Of a DNA stretch of 18,972 bases, positions 7,869 through 14,942 are shown one piece after another. Origin of the DNA: CAZPBC01 sp964584775. GTDB taxonomy: Bacteria; Chlamydiota; Chlamydiia; Chlamydiales; SLFE01. Made by a program: the position numbers and the translations under genes. Numbering within the stretch: position 1 is the stretch's first letter; the number at the start of each line of letters is the position of its first letter. The stretch covers positions 1 to 18,972 of the forward strand of contig CAZPBC010000040.1 in NCBI GenBank assembly GCA_964584775.1, in the 5' to 3' direction. The notes beneath the pieces were generated by a model. The model ran no database searches, had not been told where the DNA came from, and was given only the letters and a program-made list of their open reading frames with translations.

Positions 7869-8075
7869 CTACTCTTTTGGAGACTCTTTCAAAGATGGCA
7901 TCTCAATAGGGGTATTGGTGATGGGATCCACTTCTATCGGGGTGTTTTTGATCGGGTCTACCGTAATCGGTGTGTTTGTAATGGGGTCAACGTGGATGGT
8001 CTCTTGATCCTCACTGGGCATTTCTCCAGCCAACAAAGCCGGGAGGAGAGCGAAAAACAGGAATTTATTCTTCAT
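7869..8075 (-). CDS. Exported 68-aa micro-protein with three decapeptide repeats
   Basis: A small gene on the opposite strand between the two HAF-like paralogues. The start is convincing: AAGGAG lies 6 nt before the ATG at 8075. The product begins with a signal peptide (KNKFLFFALLPALLAG), with likely cleavage after residue 16 or 17. An acidic stretch follows, then three consecutive 10-residue units: HVDPITNTPI (28-37), TVDPIKNTPI (38-47) and EVDPITNTPI (48-57), ending in a short charged tail. The mature part is therefore only about 50 residues, most of it repeat. No Cys, no known domain. Such a Pro/Asp/Thr repeat is probably extended and could be a binding or spacer peptide in the periplasm (inference). 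I know of no family for it. The reverse-strand reading of this stretch has no comparable signal and is rejected. Confidence 0.72.
   Translation of the reverse strand: MKNKFLFFALLPALLAGEMPSEDQETIHVDPITNTPITVDPIKNTPIEVDPITNTPIEMPSLKESPKE
7905..7994 (-). repeat. Three tandem 30-bp coding repeats
   Basis: Three contiguous units of exactly 30 bp encode the decapeptides x-VDPI-(T/K)-NTPI of the micro-protein. Units differ more at synonymous positions than in the encoded residues: ATC/ATT and GAC/GAT vary while VDPI and NTPI stay constant. This points to selection on the peptide. Confidence 0.85.
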
Positions 8076-8136
8076 GGTAACTCCTTAATTTGTCATACTT
8101 TAACAGATAGTTCATCTTCTCAAAAAAGGAAACAAG

Positions 8137-9093
8137 ATGTTTGTTAAAAGATTTCTACTCGCTTTACTCCTTCCGCTTATTCTCGGGGCATCCGCTCCTT
8201 ATCAAGTCGCTCATGTGATTCAGCAAGACGATTTTGCGATCTGTTTGAAATTGAACAATCTCAATCAAGTTGTGGGTGTGTCTGAAGAGGGAAATTTTTT
8301 CTGGAGTCAAGGGACTGGCTTCGTCTATTTTGAAGATGTCGATGATTTGCCTCACCTGAATAACTCTGGAAAGGTGTTGATTAGAAAGGTCGGCCGTACT
8401 GATGAACTCAGCTTTTGGGATCCTCAGTCTGGCTATGAGAAGATCGAATTGCCTTCTGGTCAACGTACAGCTTTTAGTTTGGCGCTCAATGACTCAGGAT
8501 GTTTTTCAACAGTGGATGCTGAAAGCTGGTTGGATGTGAAAAACCAGTATGTTTATCAGTCAGGGCAATGGCTGAAGCTGCCCAACATTTGTTATATCAC
8601 TAAGAAGATGAACAGCGAAGGTAAACTGCTCTTCACGCGCCTTGATCTTGAAGCGTGTGCTCCAGCACTTTTTGACCCGTTAACCAACAATGTCAATTGG
8701 TGGGAGCTGCCAGATAGCTGCATTGCTCTCGACTGTTCGGATGATCAAGTGATCATCGGCAATACGGAAGATCGTAAAAAAGGCTGGGTTTTAGATCTAA
8801 ATGAGGAGCAATACCGCTCTTATACAAATTTTTTGCCACGAGTGATCAACAACCATCAAGAGACACTCGGTGTTCACCCTGATGAGGAGGATAGCCATTC
8901 TCTATTCCACACCTTTCTGTGTAACATCAAAACAGGAAAGATGACCTATGTGGCTAGCTTGATCGAAGATAAATCCATTCGACTTCTACGGGTGACAGAT
9001 ATCAATGACAAGGGCTGGATCTGCGGATTCGGATTGCAGGGAGAAGATATCGTTGGAGTCATCCTTAAGCCCAAGGCTCCGAAGTTACCGTAA
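8137..9093 (+). CDS. Exported HAF-repeat-like protein, paralogue B
   Basis: A 318-aa paralogue of the protein at 6866-7822, roughly 40% identical by eye. The motif series is kept: LNNLNQVVGV with FFWS, LNDSGCF, MNSEGKLLFTR, INNHQETLGV, TDINDKGWICGF and a GVILKPK end. The signal peptide (MFVKRFLLALLLPLILGASA) has no Cys at the cleavage site, so this copy should be released by signal peptidase I, whereas copy A could be lipid anchored. AAGGA precedes the ATG by 6 nt. The 61-nt gap upstream must hold the promoters of both this gene and the divergent micro-protein gene. Same fold and unknown role as copy A; the two may have diverged in location or partner. Confidence 0.85.
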   Translation: MFVKRFLLALLLPLILGASAPYQVAHVIQQDDFAICLKLNNLNQVVGVSEEGNFFWSQGTGFVYFEDVDDLPHLNNSGKVLIRKVGRTDELSFWDPQSGYEKIELPSGQRTAFSLALNDSGCFSTVDAESWLDVKNQYVYQSGQWLKLPNICYITKKMNSEGKLLFTRLDLEACAPALFDPLTNNVNWWELPDSCIALDCSDDQVIIGNTEDRKKGWVLDLNEEQYRSYTNFLPRVINNHQETLGVHPDEEDSHSLFHTFLCNIKTGKMTYVASLIEDKSIRLLRVTDINDKGWICGFGLQGEDIVGVILKPKAPKLP

Positions 9094-9129
9094 GAGACCC
9101 CACCCAAGAACTACATAACATACATTATC

Positions 9130-9170
9130 AGACCATCTATATCTATTTCCCCTAGATGAATAGATGGTCT
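9130..9170. repeat. Hairpin-forming inverted repeat before the SRPBCC gene
   Basis: AGACCATCTAT (9130-9140) pairs exactly with ATAGATGGTCT (9160-9170). An inner 5-bp stem, ATCTA/TAGAT (9141-9145 with 9153-9157), continues it across a 2-nt bulge. A third partial copy, TAGATGGT, follows at 9180-9187, directly before the ATG at 9188. There is no T-tract. It may end the HAF-like transcript or control translation of the next gene. Confidence 0.6.
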
Positions 9171-9187
9171 ACTGCTATATAGATGGT

Positions 9188-9646
9188 ATGGCAATCTACC
9201 GTCTGGAAAAGTCTCAACTCCTCCCCATCGGCCTAGACGAGGCTTGGAAATTCTTCTCCAACCCCCGCAATTTGAAGGAAATCACTCCACCAAGCTTGGG
9301 ACTGCGTCTTAAAGATGATACAGAGCTCCCTGATGAGATCTATCCCGGGCTGATGATTGAGTACTCTGTGACGCCCCTTCTTGGCATTCGTTCAACTTGG
9401 CTCACAGAAATCACCCACATTCAAGCTCCCAACTACTTTGTCGATGAACAGCGCCTCGGACCCTATTCTCTTTGGCATCATGAGCATCACCTGGTTTCAA
9501 CGCCAAATGGAGTCGAAATCAGAGATCTGATCCACTATAAGGTCCCATTTGGCCCGCTTGGATGGCTGATGAACCGCTTGGTCATTCAACGTCAGCTCGA
9601 AGAGATCTTTCTCTATCGTGAAAAACGCATGAACGAGCTTTTTTAG
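9188..9646 (+). CDS. SRPBCC-fold protein (START/Bet v1-like, ligand-binding)
   Basis: A 152-aa protein of the SRPBCC superfamily, the small COG4276-like group annotated as ligand-binding or cell-division-inhibitor-like. The opening MAIYRLEKSQLLPI, followed by DEAWKFFSNPRNLKEITPP, is typical of this group, so I start at ATG 9188; the in-frame ATG at 9164 would add residues with no family support and lies inside a hairpin. Other family signs are the central WLTEITH, YFVDEQRLGPYSLWHHEH, the Phe/Gly segment VPFGPLG, and an LEEIFLYRE C-terminal helix. The fold is a helix-grip with a deep hydrophobic pocket; the ligand is unknown and no catalytic residues are expected. No good ribosome binding site precedes the start. 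The 3' end overlaps the convergent kinase-like gene by 4 nt. Confidence 0.85.
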   Translation: MAIYRLEKSQLLPIGLDEAWKFFSNPRNLKEITPPSLGLRLKDDTELPDEIYPGLMIEYSVTPLLGIRSTWLTEITHIQAPNYFVDEQRLGPYSLWHHEHHLVSTPNGVEIRDLIHYKVPFGPLGWLMNRLVIQRQLEEIFLYREKRMNELF

Positions 9647-9650
9647 CTCG
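9634..9650. terminator. Short hairpin spanning both convergent stop codons
   Basis: CGAGCT (9634-9639) and AGCTCG (9645-9650) flank a run of T. The TAG of the SRPBCC gene (9644-9646) and the TAA of the kinase-like gene (9643-9645, minus) both fall in it. Six base pairs is a weak stem, and it is not followed by T-rich sequence on the plus strand, so any terminator role is modest. Confidence 0.35.
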
Positions 9651-12225
9651 CATATGAAGTCAGGGAAATAAACAAGGCGTCTGGAGTAATTCTTGTTCTT
9701 GGATCGGGATCGAACATTCTTTCTAGAAGTCCATTTAAGAACACAGGAAAAGAGGCTTTAGCTCCTGTTAGAGAAGCAAGCGCATCGCTTGTGACTTGAA
9801 GGACCGTTCTATTAAATAATGGATAAAGAGAACCCGGCTTAGCTGTGATGCCTCTCATGAAAGCAGTACGCTCTTCAATGAGAACGAATTCCTTCTCTCT
9901 TCTCAGTCCTGCCTCTCCCCCTCTTCCGATGGACTCTCTCTTCGCCTCACTTCTTGCTTTTTCTAAGGACGACTGAAAGTCTTGGTAGTGTTTAGTGAAG
10001 GGGAATGGGTCTTTGGAGTTAGAGAAGATCTGCCAAAATAACACTCCTAATAAATAGATATCACTCTCCACAGAAAGCGAGCGACTTTCCGTAAATTCGT
10101 CCCACGTGAGCGCTCCCTCCCTAGGGGCTACCTCCCATAGTTCAGGAGCCATGTGCTCCCAGTTGGTGCGTTGGAATCGTGATCCTGCTGTGGTGTGAAA
10201 AAGGCTGTCGGTACCGACAAATGTGATACCAGAGGAGGAGTAGACAAAGTGGCGCGCTGATAGATCCCCTAAAACATGGTAATAGGTGAAGTGTAGCTCT
10301 TTGACGAGGGTGGCGAGTTGAACCATTAAACCGAGCTTGACCTCTTCTGAGAGGCCTTCAGTGCCGGTGACTATCTCAAGGTTTCTCCCTGGTACCAAAG
10401 TGGTGAAAATCCAAGACACCTTTTCGTCTTGTGGATAAGTACCAATGCGACTCGCTGTAAATCCCCCTGTATCACGGAGGGCATTGAATTCTTCTCGAAT
10501 TTTTTGAGGAGTGCCTTTTTTCACACAAACGACACGTTTTTCATGCCATAGGAAGACGGCCTGAACCTCTCTGTTCGCTCCCCCTCTTTGATACCTTCCC
10601 AGCGGAAGCATCACTTCCCAGTTTTTTTTACGGTCCGTGTGGAGAGGAATTAGTGTTAAGCTGTTCCTCACACCGGTAGCTAGAGGTTTAGATGTGACTC
10701 GTTCGCTAGGGAGGCTGGTGCCGGGAGTGGGTTTTGCTCTTTGAATAATAAAGTGCCAACGAGCAACTTCAGCCATTGAGGGAGCTGTCCCCTCAACCCA
10801 GTCCGTCAGATCAGGCCACGCTCCCTCTAGAACTTGTTGTCGGACTTGGATCGCTTCAAAGTGTTGGCTGTTGAGAGAATTCGAGAGAAAGGCTATGACC
10901 TCAAAGAAAATCTGTACCTCTTCTTGAATGGCTCGGTCTAACTCTTCTCCATTGAGAAGTGCCGTATACGTATTGATATGAGAAGTGGCGCGTTGGTAGG
11001 CTTCTAGCGCTGCCGCTGCAGAGGAGCTCTCGAGAGCCATTTCTGCAATACAGCTTTGGAGACTTCCCAGTCGCTCCGTCATGACACTCTGAGGCAATCT
11101 CCGAATGAACTCTCTCTCTTCCTCCATTAGGAGAGCCGTTTTTTCTTTTGTGGTCCAAGAAATCAGGCAGTCCTGCATTTGAGCTAGGTAATATTCCGAA
11201 CAGCTTACCTCTTCTAGGAGTTTGGAGGGATTTGCATCTTCTATTCTGAGGCAATCACGGAGTTCTTTCCGGCAGCAGTTCACGAAAGTACCGGTATTGA
11301 ATCTTTCGTTTTCTACCATGTGATAAGTAGGTGCAGATCCTTGGCATGGAGCTGTGACGCTCACTAAACGCGTATGCGGAAATTGATCTAAATGGGTGTC
11401 ACAGAAGATCGCTGCTTTTAACAGGTAAATCACACTTTTCACAGCATGTGAGACGGACTGCACTTCTGGCCTACTCACATCGACGGAAAAGATCCCTTCC
11501 ATATTTTTTTGCCACTCTCCAGCTACAGCGAGAACGTGGCCTTGACTCCACTCCACAAAAAGGGCGTGTTCCTCATCACTGGTAAACTGTACCCAAATTT
11601 CTCCGCGCGCAAAAACCACATCTAGTGGCAGCACGTCATCTTTTGGGTAATGAGTGACGCCCACAGCACCAGTCTTGGGTTTCACTTTTAGGATAAAATC
11701 ATCGACTGCCAGCAGTTCGGCATCGCCGATTCCTTGCACGGGAAGTTCCTGAAAGGGTTCGACTTTTTTCTTAAGTTTTTCGTTGATCGCATGGGAGATT
11801 TTTTGGGCAAGAACATTGCATTTTGCATCCATTTCTTCGATTTTTGAGTCGAGAATGGAAAACTCATCTCCTGTGTCAGTCACTGTCCGATCGTGCACTT
11901 TTAATTTGGCAAGAGCTCCTTTAAAATCAGTGATGGTATCTTGAAGATAACAGAGGCGTTGCCAAGGAGTGGACTCAAGAGCTTCTTTCAAAACATCTGA
12001 GTAGATTGTAGAAACCCTTGTGACGACGGAATCGATGTTGGTATTGCTGTTCTCGTGACCTGAAGTGGATCTCCACCACCAACGAGAAGTTTCCGTTTGT
12101 GGGCGCAAGTCCGCTCCTAGTGAACTGATAGGAGCGTCGCCTATCTGTTGAAGCCCCTCTTCAATGGCCCAAAAGATTGGTTCAACTCCAATCGGTTTAT
12201 AGATCTTCTCACGAAAAACTTGCAT
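9643..12225 (-). CDS. Large protein with C-terminal protein-kinase-like (pseudokinase-like) domain
   Basis: An 860-aa soluble protein. Residues 1-540 are mostly helical with no family I recognise. About residues 545-855 look like a eukaryotic-type Ser/Thr kinase fold: a VxxK-like VVCVKKG (Lys569/570), Glu578/579 in the alphaC position, a catalytic-loop equivalent LGDLSARH (Asp654), an activation segment ending in a true APE (MAPEL, Glu695), the DxYxxG-type SDIYLLGVLFWQ, and a C-lobe Arg (DPRTRITPDAL). Key positions are altered: HRD reads LGD, the metal-binding Asn is His659, and DFG reads DSL (Asp673). It may be a weak kinase or a pseudokinase. The ATG at 12225 is chosen; TTG 12234 would add three residues, and neither has a clear ribosome binding site. 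It begins 37 nt after the multicopper oxidase stop and may be read through from it. Confidence 0.78.
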   Translation of the reverse strand: MQVFREKIYKPIGVEPIFWAIEEGLQQIGDAPISSLGADLRPQTETSRWWWRSTSGHENSNTNIDSVVTRVSTIYSDVLKEALESTPWQRLCYLQDTITDFKGALAKLKVHDRTVTDTGDEFSILDSKIEEMDAKCNVLAQKISHAINEKLKKKVEPFQELPVQGIGDAELLAVDDFILKVKPKTGAVGVTHYPKDDVLPLDVVFARGEIWVQFTSDEEHALFVEWSQGHVLAVAGEWQKNMEGIFSVDVSRPEVQSVSHAVKSVIYLLKAAIFCDTHLDQFPHTRLVSVTAPCQGSAPTYHMVENERFNTGTFVNCCRKELRDCLRIEDANPSKLLEEVSCSEYYLAQMQDCLISWTTKEKTALLMEEEREFIRRLPQSVMTERLGSLQSCIAEMALESSSAAAALEAYQRATSHINTYTALLNGEELDRAIQEEVQIFFEVIAFLSNSLNSQHFEAIQVRQQVLEGAWPDLTDWVEGTAPSMAEVARWHFIIQRAKPTPGTSLPSERVTSKPLATGVRNSLTLIPLHTDRKKNWEVMLPLGRYQRGGANREVQAVFLWHEKRVVCVKKGTPQKIREEFNALRDTGGFTASRIGTYPQDEKVSWIFTTLVPGRNLEIVTGTEGLSEEVKLGLMVQLATLVKELHFTYYHVLGDLSARHFVYSSSGITFVGTDSLFHTTAGSRFQRTNWEHMAPELWEVAPREGALTWDEFTESRSLSVESDIYLLGVLFWQIFSNSKDPFPFTKHYQDFQSSLEKARSEAKRESIGRGGEAGLRREKEFVLIEERTAFMRGITAKPGSLYPLFNRTVLQVTSDALASLTGAKASFPVFLNGLLERMFDPDPRTRITPDALFISLTSYAS

Positions 12226-12262
12226 GTGAATCAATCTACAACGAACTTTAAATCTCTATCAA

Positions 12263-13471
12263 TTAAAAGTTTTGGTTAGTCCGTCTCCACCTCTTCGAAC
12301 CCGACTGAAAACGGACTTGGGTCCCTTTGGGTTGATCGTACCAGCCCGGGTCGTCGTAGGAAGTGAGTTCGTCGCGCACCTTCACGATGGTGAACATTCC
12401 TGCTAGCTCGATAATGCTATAAGGACCGGGATTTCCCCAGTTGAGAAAGTTAGGTGGTTTGGGCATGTTCCAGTGTTCTGGTGAGAACATTGTACCCAGC
12501 CCTTTGTCCCCCATCGCATGAAATCCCGGAACAAAATGCTGGATGCGCTTTTCAAGGGCTTTCATGCCGGTAAAGATAAAGCTTGGACTCCCCCCTCCCA
12601 TCCCGGGCATGCCAGAGTGGTGTGTGATGTGGCAGTGGAGGAGCCAGTCTCCAGGGTGATCCGCGACAAACTCCAGATCGCGTGTGGTCCCGACAGGAAC
12701 ATTGACCGTCACCTCAGAAAAACGGGCAGATGGAGGAATGACTCCCCCTCCACGCCTTGTGATTTCAAACTCATAGCCGTGTAGGTGGATGGGGTGTGGA
12801 TGTAGAGTGAGGTTACCCAATCGGATACGGACGCGTTCTCCGGTTTTCACCACAAGGGATTCCGCCTTTGGGTAGATGGCGCTGTTGAGGGTGAAGTAAT
12901 TAAAATCCATGACCATGGGATTGGGAAGAGAGCCTCCCGCAGGGATTTGCCACTCTCCTAAAAAGAGCACAAAGTCACGGTCAACGGGATCTTGTTCATC
13001 TTTCGGATGGATAATGAAAAAACCATAGAGGCCCATACCAATTTGGACGATGTCGTCGAAGTGAGAGTGGTACATGAAGGTGCCGTTTTGAACGAGTGGG
13101 AATTCGTAGATGCACGTTTCTCCCGGGCAGACGGGACGTTGTGTGACTCCAGAGACTCCGTCTTGTGCGTTAGGAAGGATCAAACCATGCCAGTGAATCG
13201 TCGTCGGCTCTTTGAGTCGATTGGTGAGGTGGATGCGGACGGTGTCTCCTTCCACTGCTTCAATCACGGGGCCGGGAGACTGTCCGTTATAGCCGAGGAG
13301 GCGCACTGTCAACCCATCGGCAAATTCATGCTCTACCTCTTCGGCATAGAGGTGGAAGACCTTGACGTCGCCATCAAGTTCATAAGGAAGTGTGCTTCCA
13401 TTCGGAACTGTCACTGGAGTGTAGGCAGAGAGGAAGACAGGGATTAAGAGAAAAAATAACAGTTTTTTCAT
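12263..13471 (-). CDS. Periplasmic multicopper oxidase
   Basis: A 402-aa laccase/CopA-type multicopper oxidase, which oxidises a reduced substrate (often Cu(I)) while reducing O2 to water, probably in the periplasm after removal of a signal peptide (cleavage near Ala16). All four copper-binding blocks are present: HWHG (His93, His95), HSH (His135, His137), HPIHLHG (His226, His229, His231) and HCHITHH (His279, Cys280, His281, His285), with Met288 or Met291 as candidate axial or extra ligand. The block HCHxxHHxxMxxM resembles copper oxidases of other intracellular bacteria more than classic CueO. The C-terminal 100 residues (LAGMFTIVKVRDE, DPGWYDQP) also look typical of that subgroup. The start has GGAGGAG just upstream and overlaps the TolC-like stop in an ATGA, giving translational coupling. 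Likely role is copper or oxidant defence. Confidence 0.93.
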   Translation of the reverse strand: MKKLLFFLLIPVFLSAYTPVTVPNGSTLPYELDGDVKVFHLYAEEVEHEFADGLTVRLLGYNGQSPGPVIEAVEGDTVRIHLTNRLKEPTTIHWHGLILPNAQDGVSGVTQRPVCPGETCIYEFPLVQNGTFMYHSHFDDIVQIGMGLYGFFIIHPKDEQDPVDRDFVLFLGEWQIPAGGSLPNPMVMDFNYFTLNSAIYPKAESLVVKTGERVRIRLGNLTLHPHPIHLHGYEFEITRRGGGVIPPSARFSEVTVNVPVGTTRDLEFVADHPGDWLLHCHITHHSGMPGMGGGSPSFIFTGMKALEKRIQHFVPGFHAMGDKGLGTMFSPEHWNMPKPPNFLNWGNPGPYSIIELAGMFTIVKVRDELTSYDDPGWYDQPKGTQVRFQSGSKRWRRTNQNF

Positions 13472-14760
13472 ATCGCTCCTCCAGCTGCTCGGAGGAGCCG
13501 GGCTTTAGAGCTCCAGAAGAAGGTGCGGACATCGACCAGGTTCATTTGGATGTCAAATTCCTCTCTTTTTCTGTCGAGAAGATCATAGACGTTCGCATTC
13601 ATGACATTGTAAAGGCGTAGAGCCTGTTCTTGAGATTGGGCGTTAGATGGGAGAATTTGATTTTCAATCTCTTCGATGATAGAAAAACTATCGCTTAATT
13701 GTCCGAGAAGTTTGTAGATGTTTTGTTCGATTTCGATTTTGAGATGGAGGAGCATTTGGTAGGTTTTCCATAGTGAGGCTGCTTGGATCGTGCGGTCCCC
13801 TTGGCCAAAGTTAAAAATTGGAATGGCAAGCGACAGTGCAGGACCTCGGATCCAGTCTCCCTCCGGTTCTCTTTCCGCGGCAGCCCCCGCCCAAAGTTGT
13901 GTATAGATCCATGGCTCTAGAAGTCCTTTTCTGGTCAGCTCTTTTTGAATTTGGCTACAAAGGGTCTGTACATCATAGCGCTCTTTCCAAGCACGCTGCA
14001 TCCAGTAGTCTTGTTCGGTGTTAGGAAGCTTCTCTTGAGGAAGGGTAAGGACAATCTGAAAAGGCTGTGTCGTTCCTAAGAGAGTACCGAGGTCTGCCTT
14101 CGCTTGAAAAGTTTGTTCATCGAGTTCTTTATACTGTAGTCCTTCTTGTTTAGCACTTGTGTGGAAGAGGATCGGGAGTTGTTGTCCAACCGCACCTGCT
14201 GCCTGCTGCTCAAGAGCAATGTCCCGGCGGAGTTCTGCCAAGTCAACGATCTCTTTTTGGATAGCCCGTTTGTTTTCGAGAGCATAGAGGTTGAAATAGC
14301 TCAGGGCCACCTCTTCAATAAAGGACATGACTTGTGAGGAAATTTCCTGCTTGCGGATCTGAAGCTCCCAGTCTGCCAGCCGCTTTCGTTTGCCGTAGGT
14401 AAGCAGTTCCATAAAAGGACCCACCACTGCCCCCTCAAGGTCTAGGTTCAGCCCTGAAGTGTTTGGGTAGCGGAAGGCAATGTCGAGAGCTGGGTTACTC
14501 AGCAGGACGGCATTGGTATACTCCCCCTTTGCCACACCCATCTCTTCAAAAAGGGCTTGAAGCTGGCGGTTGTGAAGGAGCGCAAACTGGATGGCTTGAC
14601 TGAGAGTCAGTGGCTCTTCAATCGAGTCCGCTTCTTCGATAGTGCGGTTCCACACGACGGAGTACCCACTTTGGTCGGTGAGCTCCGGAGTAGGATCGAC
14701 ACATTGGCGACACGGGGTACAGCCTGCAAAAAGAAGTAAGAACACCAGCGCTTTTTTCAT
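13468..14760 (-). CDS. TolC-family outer-membrane efflux lipoprotein
   Basis: A 430-aa member of the outer membrane efflux protein (TolC/OprM) family, forming a trimeric beta-barrel plus periplasmic alpha-barrel channel. It begins with a lipoprotein signal, LLFAGC with Cys14 predicted as lipidated, followed by the Cys-rich stretch CTPCRQC. Typical features are LTLSQAIQFALLHNRQLQA (residues about 51-69), the long helix pair, the repeat-related second half with ALSLAIPIFNFGQGDRTIQAA, and a C-terminal YDLLDRKREEFDIQ helix. It is co-transcribed with the multicopper oxidase (ATGA overlap), so it is probably part of a copper-handling unit. No inner-membrane pump or adaptor gene is visible, so its partner is elsewhere. 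No good ribosome binding site precedes the ATG; a perfect TTGACA lies 32 nt upstream. Confidence 0.9.
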   Translation of the reverse strand: MKKALVFLLLFAGCTPCRQCVDPTPELTDQSGYSVVWNRTIEEADSIEEPLTLSQAIQFALLHNRQLQALFEEMGVAKGEYTNAVLLSNPALDIAFRYPNTSGLNLDLEGAVVGPFMELLTYGKRKRLADWELQIRKQEISSQVMSFIEEVALSYFNLYALENKRAIQKEIVDLAELRRDIALEQQAAGAVGQQLPILFHTSAKQEGLQYKELDEQTFQAKADLGTLLGTTQPFQIVLTLPQEKLPNTEQDYWMQRAWKERYDVQTLCSQIQKELTRKGLLEPWIYTQLWAGAAAEREPEGDWIRGPALSLAIPIFNFGQGDRTIQAASLWKTYQMLLHLKIEIEQNIYKLLGQLSDSFSIIEEIENQILPSNAQSQEQALRLYNVMNANVYDLLDRKREEFDIQMNLVDVRTFFWSSKARLLRAAGGAI

Positions 14761-14768
14761 CAGCCATG

Positions 14769-14797
14769 ACGCTATCGAAAGTATTTGGTTTTGTCAA
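14769..14797 (-). promoter_or_regulatory. Candidate promoter of the TolC-oxidase operon, near-leaderless
   Basis: A perfect TTGACA (14792-14797, minus strand) is followed after 17 nt by TAGCGT (14769-14774), a poor -10 box (3 of 6). If used, transcription would begin only a few nucleotides before the ATG at 14760, in line with the absence of a ribosome binding site there. An 11-nt palindrome CTGTCCGACAG (14815-14825) lies about 18 nt upstream of the -35 box. Weak overall. Confidence 0.28.
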
Positions 14798-14890
14798 GTG
14801 GGAGGTCAGGTTTTCTGTCCGACAGGTGTTTTCGATTCAAATCTTTATAGCTCAGCGTCTAGCTCATCCATCCAAAAGAATTGTGAAAAA

Positions 14891-14932
14891 ACTGATTTAA
14901 TCAGTGTTTCCTTTCTCTATCTCCTCTATAAT
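14891..14932 (+). promoter_or_regulatory. Dyad and TATAAT box before the AsmA-like gene
   Basis: A perfect 15-nt palindrome, ACTGATTTAATCAGT (14891-14905), lies 21 nt before a consensus TATAAT (14927-14932). The TATAAT ends only 10 nt before the ATG at 14943, so transcription would begin at or almost at the start codon, and no ribosome binding site is visible. The -35 region is poor (GTGTTT), which would fit an activator-dependent promoter using the dyad as operator. All predicted. Confidence 0.42.
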
Positions 14933-14942
14933 TACCCTGTGC

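Noticed and set aside
7905..7994. The 30-bp tandem units as a possible small CRISPR array.
   Set aside because: The units are directly adjacent with no spacers and keep an open frame; they are coding repeats.
7860..8147. A 95-codon plus-strand frame across the gap between the HAF-like paralogues.
   Set aside because: It is antisense to the micro-protein with export signal and ribosome binding site, overlaps the start of paralogue B, and its sequence is an Arg/Gly/Tyr-rich reading of the repeats.
12992..13447. A 151-codon plus-strand reading frame opposite the multicopper oxidase.
   Set aside because: It lies wholly antisense to a gene with all copper ligands; no ribosome binding site, signal or family resemblance; product looks like a mirror of oxidase codons.
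14904..14942. GTG at 14904 as start of the AsmA-like gene.
   Set aside because: It would place extra hydrophobic residues before a normal signal anchor, overlaps the palindrome, and would put the TATAAT box inside the coding region.
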